Made by a program: the position numbers and the translations under genes. From the NCBI RefSeq assembly GCF_030646115.1, contig NZ_JAUSMX010000032.1, positions 102,391 through 166,390 of the forward strand: DNA of 64,000 nucleotides, written 5' to 3'. The notes under the pieces were generated by a model. That model worked only from the letters and a program-made list of their open reading frames with translations. It was not told the origin of the DNA and did not search any database. The stretch comes from Fluviicoccus sp. Its GTDB lineage: Bacteria; Pseudomonadota; Gammaproteobacteria; Pseudomonadales; Moraxellaceae. This document shows positions 16,129 to 24,616 of this stretch, piece after piece (position 1 is the first letter of the stretch; each line of letters starts with the position of its first letter).

Positions 16129-17072
16129 CAGCGACCGAACAGGCCCCGCAGCTTGTTGAGGCCTTCGATCGCCTTCATGCCCTGATCGAGGGTGTTTTCG
16201 GTTGCGGCGGCCGGTTTGCGCGGAAGGTAGTGGTCGCAGAGGCCTCTCATGCCGCGGCGCGGGTCATCCTGAGACATACCGGTGAAGATCATGCCCGGAC
16301 ATTCCTTCTGGGCAACGGCAGCCAGTTCTGCATCTTCTCCGCACAGCTCCCAGGCGGCGTCCCAGCGTTTCCGGTTTTTGGCGGCGGAGCAGGCCTTCTG
16401 TTGCAGGGCTCCGGCATCCTGTCCGCAGTAGCCCGCCACGCCATCCAGCTTGCTTTCCTGCTTCAGTTCCATGAAGGCGACCGGGTCGTCGGCGCGTTGC
16501 GCAAGCGCCTTGCAGATGTTGGTCTTCAGGTTGGGGCAGGTCTGGTTCATGTACTCACTGCCCTGCCAGGAGAGATTTTCAACCATCTGCTGGCACATCA
16601 TATTGGTATAGGCCACCTGATTGGCCTGGGCATTTTGAGCTTGGGCCTGAATGGCGCGGACGTTGACGCTGTCGCCGGTGCAGGGGCCGGTCTTACGACC
16701 GGCGTAGGCCAGGTTCATGTCCATGCGTTGGCCGTCCATCTTGGTATAGGCCTTGAGACTGCCTTTGTAGCTGTTGCCGCTGTAGGTGATCTGGCCGTCA
16801 CCGGACATGGCTTGCGGGCCGGTGCATTCGATATGAAAGCTGCTGGTGTTGCCGGTGGACTTGAAATTGCTGACCTTGCAGTTCTTGTCGGCGGGCACCA
16901 TTTTCTGCTTCGACTGCTCCCCTGGCGGCACGCAGATTTTGGTGGTAGTTGGCGGTACCTGGAACGGCATGCCGGCCATCTCGACCGAAGTGGTGACTTC
17001 CCACTGCTCATCCGCCAGGGCGTGGGTGGCCAGCAGGCCAAGGATCAGGGTCGTAACGAAGCGGGTTTTCAT
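16128..17072 (-). CDS. Secreted DUF3617-type protein with Cys-rich C-terminus
   Basis: 314 residues with a signal peptide (about 1-20, ending ALA-DE). The mature N-terminal half (EQWEVTTSVEMAGMPFQVPPTTTKICV and GDGQITYSGNSYKGSLKAYTKMDGQRMDM) has the beta-barrel-like strand pattern of DUF3617 proteins. Unlike many of them it continues for ~140 residues with at least eight cysteines, which suggests disulfide bonds in the periplasm. No enzymatic motif is seen. It is the first gene of a two-gene operon with the GT-C/TPR protein. Confidence 0.75.
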   Translation of the reverse strand: MKTRFVTTLILGLLATHALADEQWEVTTSVEMAGMPFQVPPTTTKICVPPGEQSKQKMVPADKNCKVSNFKSTGNTSSFHIECTGPQAMSGDGQITYSGNSYKGSLKAYTKMDGQRMDMNLAYAGRKTGPCTGDSVNVRAIQAQAQNAQANQVAYTNMMCQQMVENLSWQGSEYMNQTCPNLKTNICKALAQRADDPVAFMELKQESKLDGVAGYCGQDAGALQQKACSAAKNRKRWDAAWELCGEDAELAAVAQKECPGMIFTGMSQDDPRRGMRGLCDHYLPRKPAAATENTLDQGMKAIEGLNKLRGLFGR

Positions 17073-17205
17073 GGCGTTACCCCTCCAGGGGAGAACAGTG
17101 AGTGTCTTTTCGTGATTCTATGCCTGCCCCGAATCAGCGGCAATAACCATTTTCCGCGTGAGGTTTATAGCGCCGGAATGTGCGGTATGGAGAAATGGAG
17201 GGCAT

Positions 17206-17230
17206 GAAAAACCCGCCATGAAGGCGGGTT
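17206..17230 (-). terminator. Intrinsic terminator after first START-domain gene
   Basis: An 8-bp stem AACCCGCC / GGCGGGTT with a 5-nt loop; U-run on the minus strand (A's at 17207-17210). Confidence 0.8.
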
Positions 17231-17247
17231 GGACGGGGTGGGAGTCG

Positions 17248-17955
17248 TTAATCCCGAACCTTGAACGGCATGGGGTCCTTGGGGTTTTTGAAACGCTCGG
17301 TCTGAACCACGCGTTGCAGGCCCATGACGGTGTAATACGGCGCCTGACGTTGCACGGCGTTGATCGCCCAGGCGGGAACGTATCCGCCCGGATCAATGTA
17401 ACCTTCAACTTCTTCCCGCGTGCTGCCGTCAGGCTGGGGAGTCCATTTGATCACCATGTCTTCGGCGTTCATGCGAACCATGCCGGCGCGTGGCGGCATG
17501 TAGTCCGGCTTGGCTTCCAGGATGAACAGCGCGTAACCCTTCCGGCTGGTCCAGGGTTCGATTTTGGCATGAATGATGGCGTCACGCGGGGGCAGGCCCA
17601 CCGGGGCGCGGTGCACCACGTAATAATAGAATTCCGTGTCGGAGACTTTTTTCAGGATGCGGCTTTCCTGAACTTCCCAGAACCATCGCGGGTAATACTC
17701 AATGTCGGTATAGGCACGCGCTACGGCTTCCAGCGGAGCGTCGATGATCAGGTCCAACTTGAAGGAGCGGTATTTCTTGTCGTCGTCGCGCTTGTCCCAG
17801 GCCTTGATGTTCTTGCGGGAGTCATTCTTGATCAGCCGCCACTCGCTGCCGAGTCCGGGGCCGCGCAGTTCGTCCAGATCCTTGTCAGCGAAGGCGGGGA
17901 GGGAAGCCAGGCCGATAAATGCAGCCAAGGTGAGAACGGCGGTTTTTTTTATCAT
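17248..17955 (-). CDS. Secreted START-domain (SRPBCC fold) protein 1
   Basis: 235 residues with a signal peptide (about 1-23, ending AFA-D). The mature part follows the START layout: a leading strand (WRLIKND), YRSFKLDLIIDAPLEAVARAYTDIEYYPRWFW, then VGLPPRDAIIHAKI and a C-terminal helix after GYIDPGGYVPAWAINAVQ. The fold makes a hydrophobic pocket for lipids. It is closely similar to the protein at 33202-33927 and more distantly to the one at 54973-55650. Its ligand is unknown; a periplasmic lipid-binding or lipid-transfer role is an inference from fold and export signal. Confidence 0.85.
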   Translation of the reverse strand: MIKKTAVLTLAAFIGLASLPAFADKDLDELRGPGLGSEWRLIKNDSRKNIKAWDKRDDDKKYRSFKLDLIIDAPLEAVARAYTDIEYYPRWFWEVQESRILKKVSDTEFYYYVVHRAPVGLPPRDAIIHAKIEPWTSRKGYALFILEAKPDYMPPRAGMVRMNAEDMVIKWTPQPDGSTREEVEGYIDPGGYVPAWAINAVQRQAPYYTVMGLQRVVQTERFKNPKDPMPFKVRD

Positions 17956-17999
17956 GTAATTTACCCGTCGAGGTCTGATAGTTATAGAAAGAGGTTACG

Positions 18000-18013
18000 C
18001 GCTAAGCTTAGCG
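18000..18013. promoter_or_regulatory. 14-bp perfect palindrome upstream of START protein 1
   Basis: CGCTAAGCTTAGCG lies 45 bases upstream of the START gene start, overlapping where its -35 region would be (a TATAAC -10-like hexamer lies at 17982-17987 on the minus strand). Candidate operator; no regulator recognised. Confidence 0.4.
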
Positions 18014-18090
18014 GCGACAAGGCCATTCCTTATCTCGAAACCGCCATCTGTCATGAAACGGCAACCGTCCATCCTGTTGCCGTAACACCG

Positions 18091-19188
18091 TCAGGCCAGG
18101 GCTGGGTAGTCGGTATAGCCTTCCTCGCCGCCGCCATAGAGGGTGGCGGGGTTGAGCAGGGCCAGCGCCGCACCGGTGCGGAAGCGTTCCGGCAGGTCCG
18201 GGTTGCTGATGTAGGGACGGCCGAAGGCGGCGGCGTCAATGTAGCCCTTGGCCAGCAGGGCCTCGGCTTTCTCCACCGTGTAATTGCCCGCGCCGATGAT
18301 GATGCCGGGGAAACGGTCGCGCAGCGCCTGGCGGAATTCGTCGGTGTGCGCCGGGCCGCCCGCCCAGTCCGGTTCCGACAAATGCAGGTAGGCAATATGG
18401 CGCTTGCCCAGTTCTTCAGCCAGATACAAGCCCATCTCCAGCCCGGCAGAGTCGTCCAGGCCGTTGAAGGTGCCCAGCGGCGAGATGCGGATACCGACAT
18501 GGTCGGCGTCCCAGGCGGCGATGCAGGCGTCCACCACTTCCAGCGTCAGGCGGGCGCGGTTTTCCACGGAACCGCCGTAGGCGTCGTCACGCAGGTTGCT
18601 GACGGCGGACTGGAACTGGTGCAGCAGATAGCCGTGGGCGGCGTGAACTTCCACCAGGTCGAAGCCGGCTTCACGCGAATTGACCGTAGCCAAGCGGTAG
18701 GTTTCGATCAGGCCGGGAATTTCATCGGTTTGCAGGGCGCGCGGCGTGTCGCAGGCGACGCGTTGCGGCTTGCCGTCTTCACCCCGGATGGTGGTCTTGT
18801 TTTCGTAGGGAATGGCGGAAGCCGAGACCGGCAGCTGCTGGTCCGGTTGCAGCAAATGGTGGGAAACCCGGCCCACATGCCACAGCTGGATGGCAATGTG
18901 TCCGCCCTCGTCATGCACGGTCCGGGTGATTTCCCGCCAGGCCTGCACTTGTTCGGCGCTATAAATGCCGGGGGTGCCCATGTAGCCCTTGCCTTGCGGC
19001 GACACTTGCGTGGCTTCGCTGATGATGAGACCGGCATTGGCGCGCTGGCGGTAGTATTCGGCCATCAGCGGCAGCACCGGTACGTCGCCGGGCTCGCGGC
19101 TGCGCATGCGGGTCAGCGGGGCCATGAAGATGCGGTTGGGCAGGGACAGCGGGCCCAGGCTAACGGGGGTGAAAAGCTTGCCGGTCAT
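18091..19188 (-). CDS. nemA: Old Yellow Enzyme family alkene reductase (NemA-like)
   Basis: 365 residues, the same length as E. coli Nem[25 protein letters not shown] is the FMN-binding OYE N-terminus, and [12 protein letters not shown] near residue 180 holds the substrate-binding histidines (HxxH, the NemA/OYE form). The C-terminal [17 protein letters not shown] is also diagnostic. It reduces activated C=C bonds (N-ethylmaleimide, enones, nitro-esters) using NAD(P)H. The start 19188 matches the family; the frame stays open further upstream. No TetR-type nemR gene adjoins, unlike the E. coli operon. Confidence 0.93.
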   Translation of the reverse strand: MTGKLFTPVSLGPLSLPNRIFMAPLTRMRSREPGDVPVLPLMAEYYRQRANAGLIISEATQVSPQGKGYMGTPGIYSAEQVQAWREITRTVHDEGGHIAIQLWHVGRVSHHLLQPDQQLPVSASAIPYENKTTIRGEDGKPQRVACDTPRALQTDEIPGLIETYRLATVNSREAGFDLVEVHAAHGYLLHQFQSAVSNLRDDAYGGSVENRARLTLEVVDACIAAWDADHVGIRISPLGTFNGLDDSAGLEMGLYLAEELGKRHIAYLHLSEPDWAGGPAHTDEFRQALRDRFPGIIIGAGNYTVEKAEALLAKGYIDAAAFGRPYISNPDLPERFRTGAALALLNPATLYGGGEEGYTDYPALA

Positions 19189-19258
19189 GGAGCGGTTCTC
19201 GGGGTCGGGAGTGGTGAGGCCTCCGACTATACGAGCAACCGTGCCGGGTGGGTAGGGG

Positions 19259-19981
19259 TCAGAAGCGTTCGTAGCCCAGCAGGTAGCGCCATTGCCCCGG
19301 CTGCAACCCGGCCATGGGCAGGCGGCCAATGCGGATGCGTTTCATGGCTTCGATTTCCAGCCCCACCTCCCCGCACATCCAGGCGATTTGTCCCGGTTGG
19401 TTGTCCTTGAGCGCAAAGCGCAAGCGGTTTTCGCTCTGGCGGCTCACTTTCATCGGCGGAATGGCCCAGTCTTCATAGACCAGGCCGTAATTCAGCAGGG
19501 CCAGTGCATCCGGCGTCAGCTCACCCTTGAAGGTGACAATGTATTCCTGCTCGATTTGCGCGGCGTCGTCTTCCAGCTTGCGCAAGATGCGCCAGTCCTG
19601 GGTGTAGACCGTCAGGCCTTCGGCATCGGTTTCCAGCGGCAGCGGCGAGGAGAGGCGGGTGAAGTGCCGTTTCAGCGGCCGCAGGCCGGAACGGTCCTCG
19701 GGCAGCAGTGCTTCCGGCGTCACCAGTTTCAGCGCCGGGTTCGGGCCATCGCCCGACTGGTAGCCGGACAGTTTGTTGAGCAGGATCGTGACCGGCGGCA
19801 GCGGTTCGGCCCGGGCACCGGGCAGCAGTTCCACGGTCTGGTCCTGCACCCGGAAATGGGCTTCGTCCACGACTTCGCCGTCCACCAGCACCCAGCCGCC
19901 TTCAATATAGAGTTCGGCATCACGGCGCGAGCAGGGCAGCAGTTCGGCCAGGCGTTTGGAGAGACGGACGGGTTCAGTCAT
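19259..19981 (-). CDS. RsuA/RluF-type RNA pseudouridine synthase homologue with altered active site
   Basis: 240 residues. An N-terminal S4 RNA-binding domain ([30 protein letters not shown]) precedes an RsuA/RluF-like catalytic domain. The catalytic GRLD motif, whose Asp is essential in the family, reads LPLE here (Glu117), although the following EGL and YTQD positions align. It may therefore be inactive as a synthase, or use Glu. The ATG at 19981 gives the family start; an upstream ATG at 20014 overlaps a TACAAT -10-like box. It probably forms an operon with the HopJ gene 54 bases upstream. Confidence 0.82.
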   Translation of the reverse strand: MTEPVRLSKRLAELLPCSRRDAELYIEGGWVLVDGEVVDEAHFRVQDQTVELLPGARAEPLPPVTILLNKLSGYQSGDGPNPALKLVTPEALLPEDRSGLRPLKRHFTRLSSPLPLETDAEGLTVYTQDWRILRKLEDDAAQIEQEYIVTFKGELTPDALALLNYGLVYEDWAIPPMKVSRQSENRLRFALKDNQPGQIAWMCGEVGLEIEAMKRIRIGRLPMAGLQPGQWRYLLGYERF

Positions 19982-20035
19982 GGTGCATAAGTCATTGGGA
20001 AGCGGATGCTGCATTGTACCCGATGCCGCCCGGTT

Positions 20036-20380
20036 TCAGGACTTGGCCTTCAACGGCTCGCCGTCAAAGCGGATACCGGCCCAGCCGTCGGCCATGAAGC
20101 GGCGGATGTTGCCGTGCGAACTGCCTGCCGGGTCGGTCAGCACATCGCGGTAATGGCGGCCGAAGCAGCGCAGGGTGTCTTCCGCATTAAGGCCGTTCAG
20201 CGCGGCGAACGCGAAGATGCGGCAGGAACCTTCGTTTTGCCCCGCTTCGCTGACCAGGGTGTCGGTCAGGCCGTTGCTGAAGCGGGTGGGGGTGTAGTCG
20301 TAGAGGGTGTTGATCAGGGTGATGGTGTCTTCAAAGTCGGTTTCACCGGCGCGCAAACGGGTCAGAAAATCGGTCAGCAT
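20036..20380 (-). CDS. HopJ-type family protein
   Basis: 114 residues, the family's normal size. The sequence LTDFLTRLRAGETDFEDTITLINTLYDYTPTRFSNG, followed by NEGSCRIFAFAALNGL and LRCFGRHYRDV, is characteristic of the HopJ family. It was named after a Pseudomonas syringae type III effector, but it is widespread in free-living proteobacteria where no effector role is expected. The role is unknown. ATG 20380 has an AAGGA site; the frame is open upstream. Confidence 0.85.
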   Translation of the reverse strand: MLTDFLTRLRAGETDFEDTITLINTLYDYTPTRFSNGLTDTLVSEAGQNEGSCRIFAFAALNGLNAEDTLRCFGRHYRDVLTDPAGSSHGNIRRFMADGWAGIRFDGEPLKAKS

Positions 20381-20562
20381 GGGGCATCCTTCATCAAATG
20401 GACAAGAATCTGTCACGAACGGTTTATGAGCGGCCGCTAGTTTAACGCTTGCAGGACCAACGGCAACCGCAAACGGATTCAGCCATGGACGGAGTGAGGC
20501 GGGTCAATCGGCGACAGGGAAACCGTTGGAGCCAGTGAGGGAGCTTTGAATTCCCGCTTGAT

Positions 20563-20594
20563 ACGGAGTTGCAGCCTGCAACTCCGTTTTTTTT
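20563..20594 (+). terminator. Orphan intrinsic terminator
   Basis: An 11-bp perfect stem ACGGAGTTGCA / TGCAACTCCGT with a 3-nt loop and an 8-T run. No plus-strand gene lies upstream: 20036-20380 is on the other strand. It may end an unannotated short transcript. Confidence 0.85.
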
Positions 20595-20649
20595 GCGCCG
20601 GCTGTGGCAGAATCGGACGCACTTTTTCTGACCGGACCGGAGAGTCATC

Positions 20650-21405
20650 GTGGGCAAGAACGTCATTATTACCGGCGCTTCCAGCGGCATTGGCGAGGCG
20701 CTGGCGCGGGCCTTTGCGGCCAAGGGTTACAACCTGGGGCTGGCGGCCCGTCGCACTGACAAACTGGAAGTCCTGGCCCGCGCGCTGGAAGATGCCCACG
20801 GCGTCAAGGTGGTGGTCACTGCGCTGGATGTGCAGCAGGATGAGACCGTACCGGACGCCATCAATGCGCTGGCGCAAGGGCTGGGTCCGGTGGACATTGT
20901 GGTGGCCAATGCCGGGATTACGGGGGTGCGCCGCAGCGGCAGCGGTGATCTCAGTGTCGACAAGGCGGTGTTCCAGACCAACATCATCGGGGCGGTGGCG
21001 ACGCTGGATGCGGCCACCCGCATCTTCAAGGCGCAGGGTTTCGGGCATCTGGTGGGCATTTCCTCGGTGTCCGCCTTCTTCCCCATTCCCGGCAGTGCGG
21101 CCTATTCTTCCAGCAAGGCGGCGCTGACCAACTACATGAATGCCATGCGCCTGGAACTGGCCAAAAAGAAGATTGCGGTGACGGTGATTCACCCCGGCTT
21201 TATCAAGACCGACATTGCACCGGGCATGGACAAGTATCCCTTCGTGATTGAAGCCGATGCGGCTGCGAAGCAGATGCTGGCGGCGATTGAGGCGAAGAAG
21301 ACCAATGTGATTGTGCCGGCCATGCCGTGGAAGCCGGTGAAGGGGCTGATAAGCCTGGTGCCGGATTCGCTGATGACGATGCTGGTCACCCGCTTCATGA
21401 AGTAA
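20650..21405 (+). CDS. Short-chain dehydrogenase/reductase (SDR)
   Basis: 251 residues. The classical SDR motifs are present: TGASSGIGEA (cofactor glycine motif) at the N-terminus, VANAG near residue 90, a catalytic Ser in GISSVSAFF and YSSSK near residue 158. The ARRTD after the second strand favours NADP(H). There is a GTG start at 20650 with a GGAGAG site. The substrate is unknown. The gene is convergent with an OmlA-like lipoprotein gene. Confidence 0.9.
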   Translation: MGKNVIITGASSGIGEALARAFAAKGYNLGLAARRTDKLEVLARALEDAHGVKVVVTALDVQQDETVPDAINALAQGLGPVDIVVANAGITGVRRSGSGDLSVDKAVFQTNIIGAVATLDAATRIFKAQGFGHLVGISSVSAFFPIPGSAAYSSSKAALTNYMNAMRLELAKKKIAVTVIHPGFIKTDIAPGMDKYPFVIEADAAAKQMLAAIEAKKTNVIVPAMPWKPVKGLISLVPDSLMTMLVTRFMK

Positions 21406-21447
21406 TCATCGGGGCCGGGCAGTGACGCTCCGGCCCGTCGCCGACGC

Positions 21448-21801
21448 TTAACGTGCGGGCGGAAACAGCACCGGCTTGATGGCCTGTTCGCAATGCTCGG
21501 GCGTCTTGCCGTCGTCAACAAGGGCAGTCAGTTGGCGGGCGTTGGTGACCTTGCCGTCATAAAACATCACTACCGCATACTCATGGGCGGTTTTACCGCT
21601 GCGGCAATAGTGCCAGGCGTCGGCGCGGGTGTTGAATTCGGCCTTGGCCGGTTCGCCCAGCATGCGGCGCACGGTTTCCTTGCTCATGCCGGGTTCCAGA
21701 CGGGAGACGAGGTTGATGGGGTCAATGTCGGGGGAGCGGAAGGTGGAACACCCCGCTAGGGCAGTCAGGATGAGGGTGAGTCCCAAGCTCGGTTTTTTCA
21801 T
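21448..21801 (-). CDS. SmpA/OmlA (BamE-like) domain lipoprotein
   Basis: 117 residues. The signal peptide ends in lipobox LAGC (Cys about residue 17). The SmpA/OmlA motif LEPGMSKETVRRMLGEPAKAEF is followed by an AWHYC strand. Proteins with this fold are outer-membrane lipoproteins; BamE itself is a BAM complex subunit, but this short paralogue lies away from bam genes and may have another role. The longer open frame beginning at 21873 would bury the signal peptide, so ATG 21801 is used. Confidence 0.82.
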   Translation of the reverse strand: MKKPSLGLTLILTALAGCSTFRSPDIDPINLVSRLEPGMSKETVRRMLGEPAKAEFNTRADAWHYCRSGKTAHEYAVVMFYDGKVTNARQLTALVDDGKTPEHCEQAIKPVLFPPAR

Positions 21802-21888
21802 GGCGGAGTGATCCTTTGACCAGTGTGGATGGCGATTCGCCGCCATGCTAAGAGGATGGGTGGCTGAATGCAATTGCCCTTTGGTTTT

Positions 21889-23622
21889 TCACATCCGCAG
21901 CCGCTCCACCTGCCACGCCCGCTGTGCTTCCAGATGCCGCCGCACCGTATCTTCCGGCACACCCATGCTGGCCAGCGCCCGCCCGGCCAGTTGCAGGGCG
22001 GCCTCCACCGCTTCAGGAATGACCTCGGTGGCGCCCAGTTGCAACAGGCGCATGGCGTGCGGAGTGTCGCGGGCGCGGGCGAATACCGGTAACAGCGGCC
22101 ATGCCTGGCGGACCGTCTTGACAATCTGTTCCGCCGCCTCGGGGTGATCCAGAGTCACCAGCAGCGCCCGGGCGCGATCGGGATGCGCCTTGCGCAGCAG
22201 CTCCAGCCGCGAGGCGTCGCCGAAATACACCGGGATGCCCGCCGCGTGCGCCTGTTCGACATGCTCGGCATGGCGGTCCAGCGCTACGAAAGGAATGCCT
22301 TCCGCTTCCAGGATGCGCGCCAGCATACGGCCCACCCGGCCAAAACCGGCGATGATGACATGCCCGGCAAGATCACCGGGCAAGTCCGTCCCGGAGGAAG
22401 CTGCCGGTGCGCCCGTCGGCTTCATTTGCCGGGCCAGGCGGCCGGCGGCGAAGGCAACCAGCGGTGTCACTGCCATGGACAGCCCGGTCACGATCAGCAT
22501 GAAGTGGCCGGTTTCAGTGGGCAGGATGCTTAATTGCATGGCCAATCCCACCACCACGAAGGCGAATTCGCCTCCTTGTCCCAGCAGCAGGCCCGTCTCC
22601 ACCGCCGTGGTTCGCGGTATGCGGAAGGCCAGCGCCAGTGCGGCGATGATGCCGCCTTTGATCAGGAACAGTCCGGCAACCGAGGCGGCAATCCAGAGGG
22701 CATCGCGGCCGACTATCCGGTAGTCGATACCCATACCCACAGACATGAAGAACAGCCCCAGCAGCAGCCCTTTGAACGGTTCAATGGTGACTTCCACCTC
22801 ATGCCGGAATTCGGTTTCCGCCATCAGCAAACCGGCCAGAAAAGCCCCGAGCGCCATGGACAGCCCGCCCGCACCGGTGAGGGCGGAGGCGGCGAGGATA
22901 ATCAGCAGCGTGGTGGCGGTGAACATGTCCGGGCTGCGGGTGCGCGCTACCATATGCAGCACCGGGCGCATCAGGCGGGTGCCCAAGGTATAAATAATGG
23001 CAATGACGGCGGTGGCCTGACCCAGTGAGATCAGCAGTTCTGTACCGACATCGTCGGTATGGGGATGGCCGAGCAGGCCGACCAGGAACAGGATGGGCAC
23101 CACCGCCAGATCCTGCATCAGCAGGATGGCGAAGCTGGTCTGGCCCAGAGGGTAGCCCAGTTGGCGGCGTTCCACCAGCAACTGCATGACAATGGCGGTG
23201 GAGGAGAGAGCCAGGCAACTGCCCAGCACCACCGAGGCGGCGAGGCTGTTGCCAAACGTATACGCCACGCCGCCGATAAGCCCGGCCGTGAGCAGGACTT
23301 GCAGCGCGCCCAGGCCGAACACCAGCCGGCGCATGGCCCAAAGTCGGTCCAGCGACAGTTCCAGGCCGATCATGAACATCAGGAAGATCACGCCCAGTTC
23401 CGCCAGCGCCTGCACTCCTTGAAGGTCGGTGATGGTGAAATCAGACAGCCAGGGGAGGGTGTCGGTGAACAGGCCGAGTCCGAAGGGGCCGATCAGGCCG
23501 CCGATGGCCAGATAGGCCAGCACGCCGGGCACGCGGATGCGTTGCAGCAGCGGCACCAGGATGCCCGCCGTCAGCAGGAAGATCATGGATTCGCGGAGGA
23601 ATCCGAGGTCGTGTGCTTCCAC
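21889..23622 (-). CDS. Kef-type K+/H+ antiporter (CPA2) with RCK-N domain
   Basis: 577 residues. About twelve membrane helices (1-385) include the CPA2 signature around LGVIFLMFMIGLEL and SSTAIVMQLL with LMQDLAVVPILFL. A cytosolic Rossmann RCK/TrkA-N domain follows (HVIIAGFGRVGRMLARILE, about 405-530). It exchanges monovalent cations for protons across the inner membrane, with nucleotide-gated activity. Start is GTG 23622. Unlike E. coli kefB/kefC, no KefF/KefG quinone-reductase partner gene adjoins. Confidence 0.9.
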   Translation of the reverse strand: MEAHDLGFLRESMIFLLTAGILVPLLQRIRVPGVLAYLAIGGLIGPFGLGLFTDTLPWLSDFTITDLQGVQALAELGVIFLMFMIGLELSLDRLWAMRRLVFGLGALQVLLTAGLIGGVAYTFGNSLAASVVLGSCLALSSTAIVMQLLVERRQLGYPLGQTSFAILLMQDLAVVPILFLVGLLGHPHTDDVGTELLISLGQATAVIAIIYTLGTRLMRPVLHMVARTRSPDMFTATTLLIILAASALTGAGGLSMALGAFLAGLLMAETEFRHEVEVTIEPFKGLLLGLFFMSVGMGIDYRIVGRDALWIAASVAGLFLIKGGIIAALALAFRIPRTTAVETGLLLGQGGEFAFVVVGLAMQLSILPTETGHFMLIVTGLSMAVTPLVAFAAGRLARQMKPTGAPAASSGTDLPGDLAGHVIIAGFGRVGRMLARILEAEGIPFVALDRHAEHVEQAHAAGIPVYFGDASRLELLRKAHPDRARALLVTLDHPEAAEQIVKTVRQAWPLLPVFARARDTPHAMRLLQLGATEVIPEAVEAALQLAGRALASMGVPEDTVRRHLEAQRAWQVERLRM

Positions 23623-23679
23623 GTTATACGAAGTCGAAGAGTGCTGAGGGAGATGGATTATGGGGCCGGTTCGGCGGGC

Positions 23680-24615
23680 TTACCAAGCATTGTTTGGTAT
23701 CGGCGCATCCCGGGCCGGGCCGTCTTCCGTTTCCGGCATCACCGTCACCCACACATCCAGTTCGTGGTCGCCGCCGCCCAGAATGACGCCGCGCAAGGGT
23801 GAGACATCGCTGAAGTCGCGGCCCCAGGCCAGGGTGAGGTGCTCCGTTCCGGGCACCACATCATTGGTGGGGTCGAAGTCAGTCCAGCCCGCATCCGGGC
23901 ACCACACCGATATCCAGGCATGCGAGGCGTCGGCGCCGATCAGTCGCGGCTGGCCGGGCGGCGGCTGGGTCAGCAGGTAGCCGCTGACATAGCGGGCGGG
24001 GATGCCCAGCGCGCGCAGGCAGGCCAGCATCAGGTGCGCAAAGTCCTGGCAGACGCCGCGCTTGCGTTCCAGCACTTCGGTCAGCGGCGTAGCGACGTGG
24101 GTGGCTTCGGGGTCGAAGGTGAATTCTTCGTGGATGCGCGACATCAGCGCTTCCACGGCTTCCAGCAGCGGCCGCTGCGGGGTGAAGCTTTTCAGGGCGT
24201 AGTCGGCAAAGACATGCTTGATGCGGATGTAGGGGGATTCCTGCCGGTAACGCAAGGCTTCCAGCTGTTCAGAATCAATCGGGCCGCTGTGGTAGCAGCA
24301 GTCTTCAACGACCTTTTCCCAGGCCGGTGAGTCTTCAAAGGCCATCAGCCGGGGGCGTTCCATCACCTCCAGGTGCATTTCGGCGCAGACATTGAGCACG
24401 GTATGCGGCTGGTTGATTTCCAGCCGGGTGCAGGGATTGCCGAAGCTGTCCTCGCCGTTGTAGCGCCGCACCGGCAGCGGCGATACGGTCAGCGAGCGGC
24501 TGTGGACGCGCTGCCAGGGCATGTCGCGTGGTTCCAGATGCAACAGTTGTTGCGACAGCGACACCGGCCAGCGGTAGCGGTATTCGGTTTCGTGGATGAC
24601 GCGGTAGGCGGGCAT
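23680..24615 (-). CDS. Transglutaminase-like cysteine protease-fold protein
   Basis: 311 residues. An N-terminal beta-rich transglutaminase-associated domain (YRVIHETEYRYRWPVSLSQQLLHLEPR) precedes the catalytic core, with triad Cys189 (RGVCQDF), His232 (SHAWISV) and Asp248 (DFDPTND). Such enzymes can cleave or transfer amide bonds. It is the last gene of a three-gene operon: its ATG follows the upstream TGA after one base. No signal peptide is seen, so action is likely cytoplasmic. The longer frame (to 24660) overlaps the upstream gene and is not used. Confidence 0.9.
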   Translation of the reverse strand: MPAYRVIHETEYRYRWPVSLSQQLLHLEPRDMPWQRVHSRSLTVSPLPVRRYNGEDSFGNPCTRLEINQPHTVLNVCAEMHLEVMERPRLMAFEDSPAWEKVVEDCCYHSGPIDSEQLEALRYRQESPYIRIKHVFADYALKSFTPQRPLLEAVEALMSRIHEEFTFDPEATHVATPLTEVLERKRGVCQDFAHLMLACLRALGIPARYVSGYLLTQPPPGQPRLIGADASHAWISVWCPDAGWTDFDPTNDVVPGTEHLTLAWGRDFSDVSPLRGVILGGGDHELDVWVTVMPETEDGPARDAPIPNNAW

Positions 24616-24616
24616 G

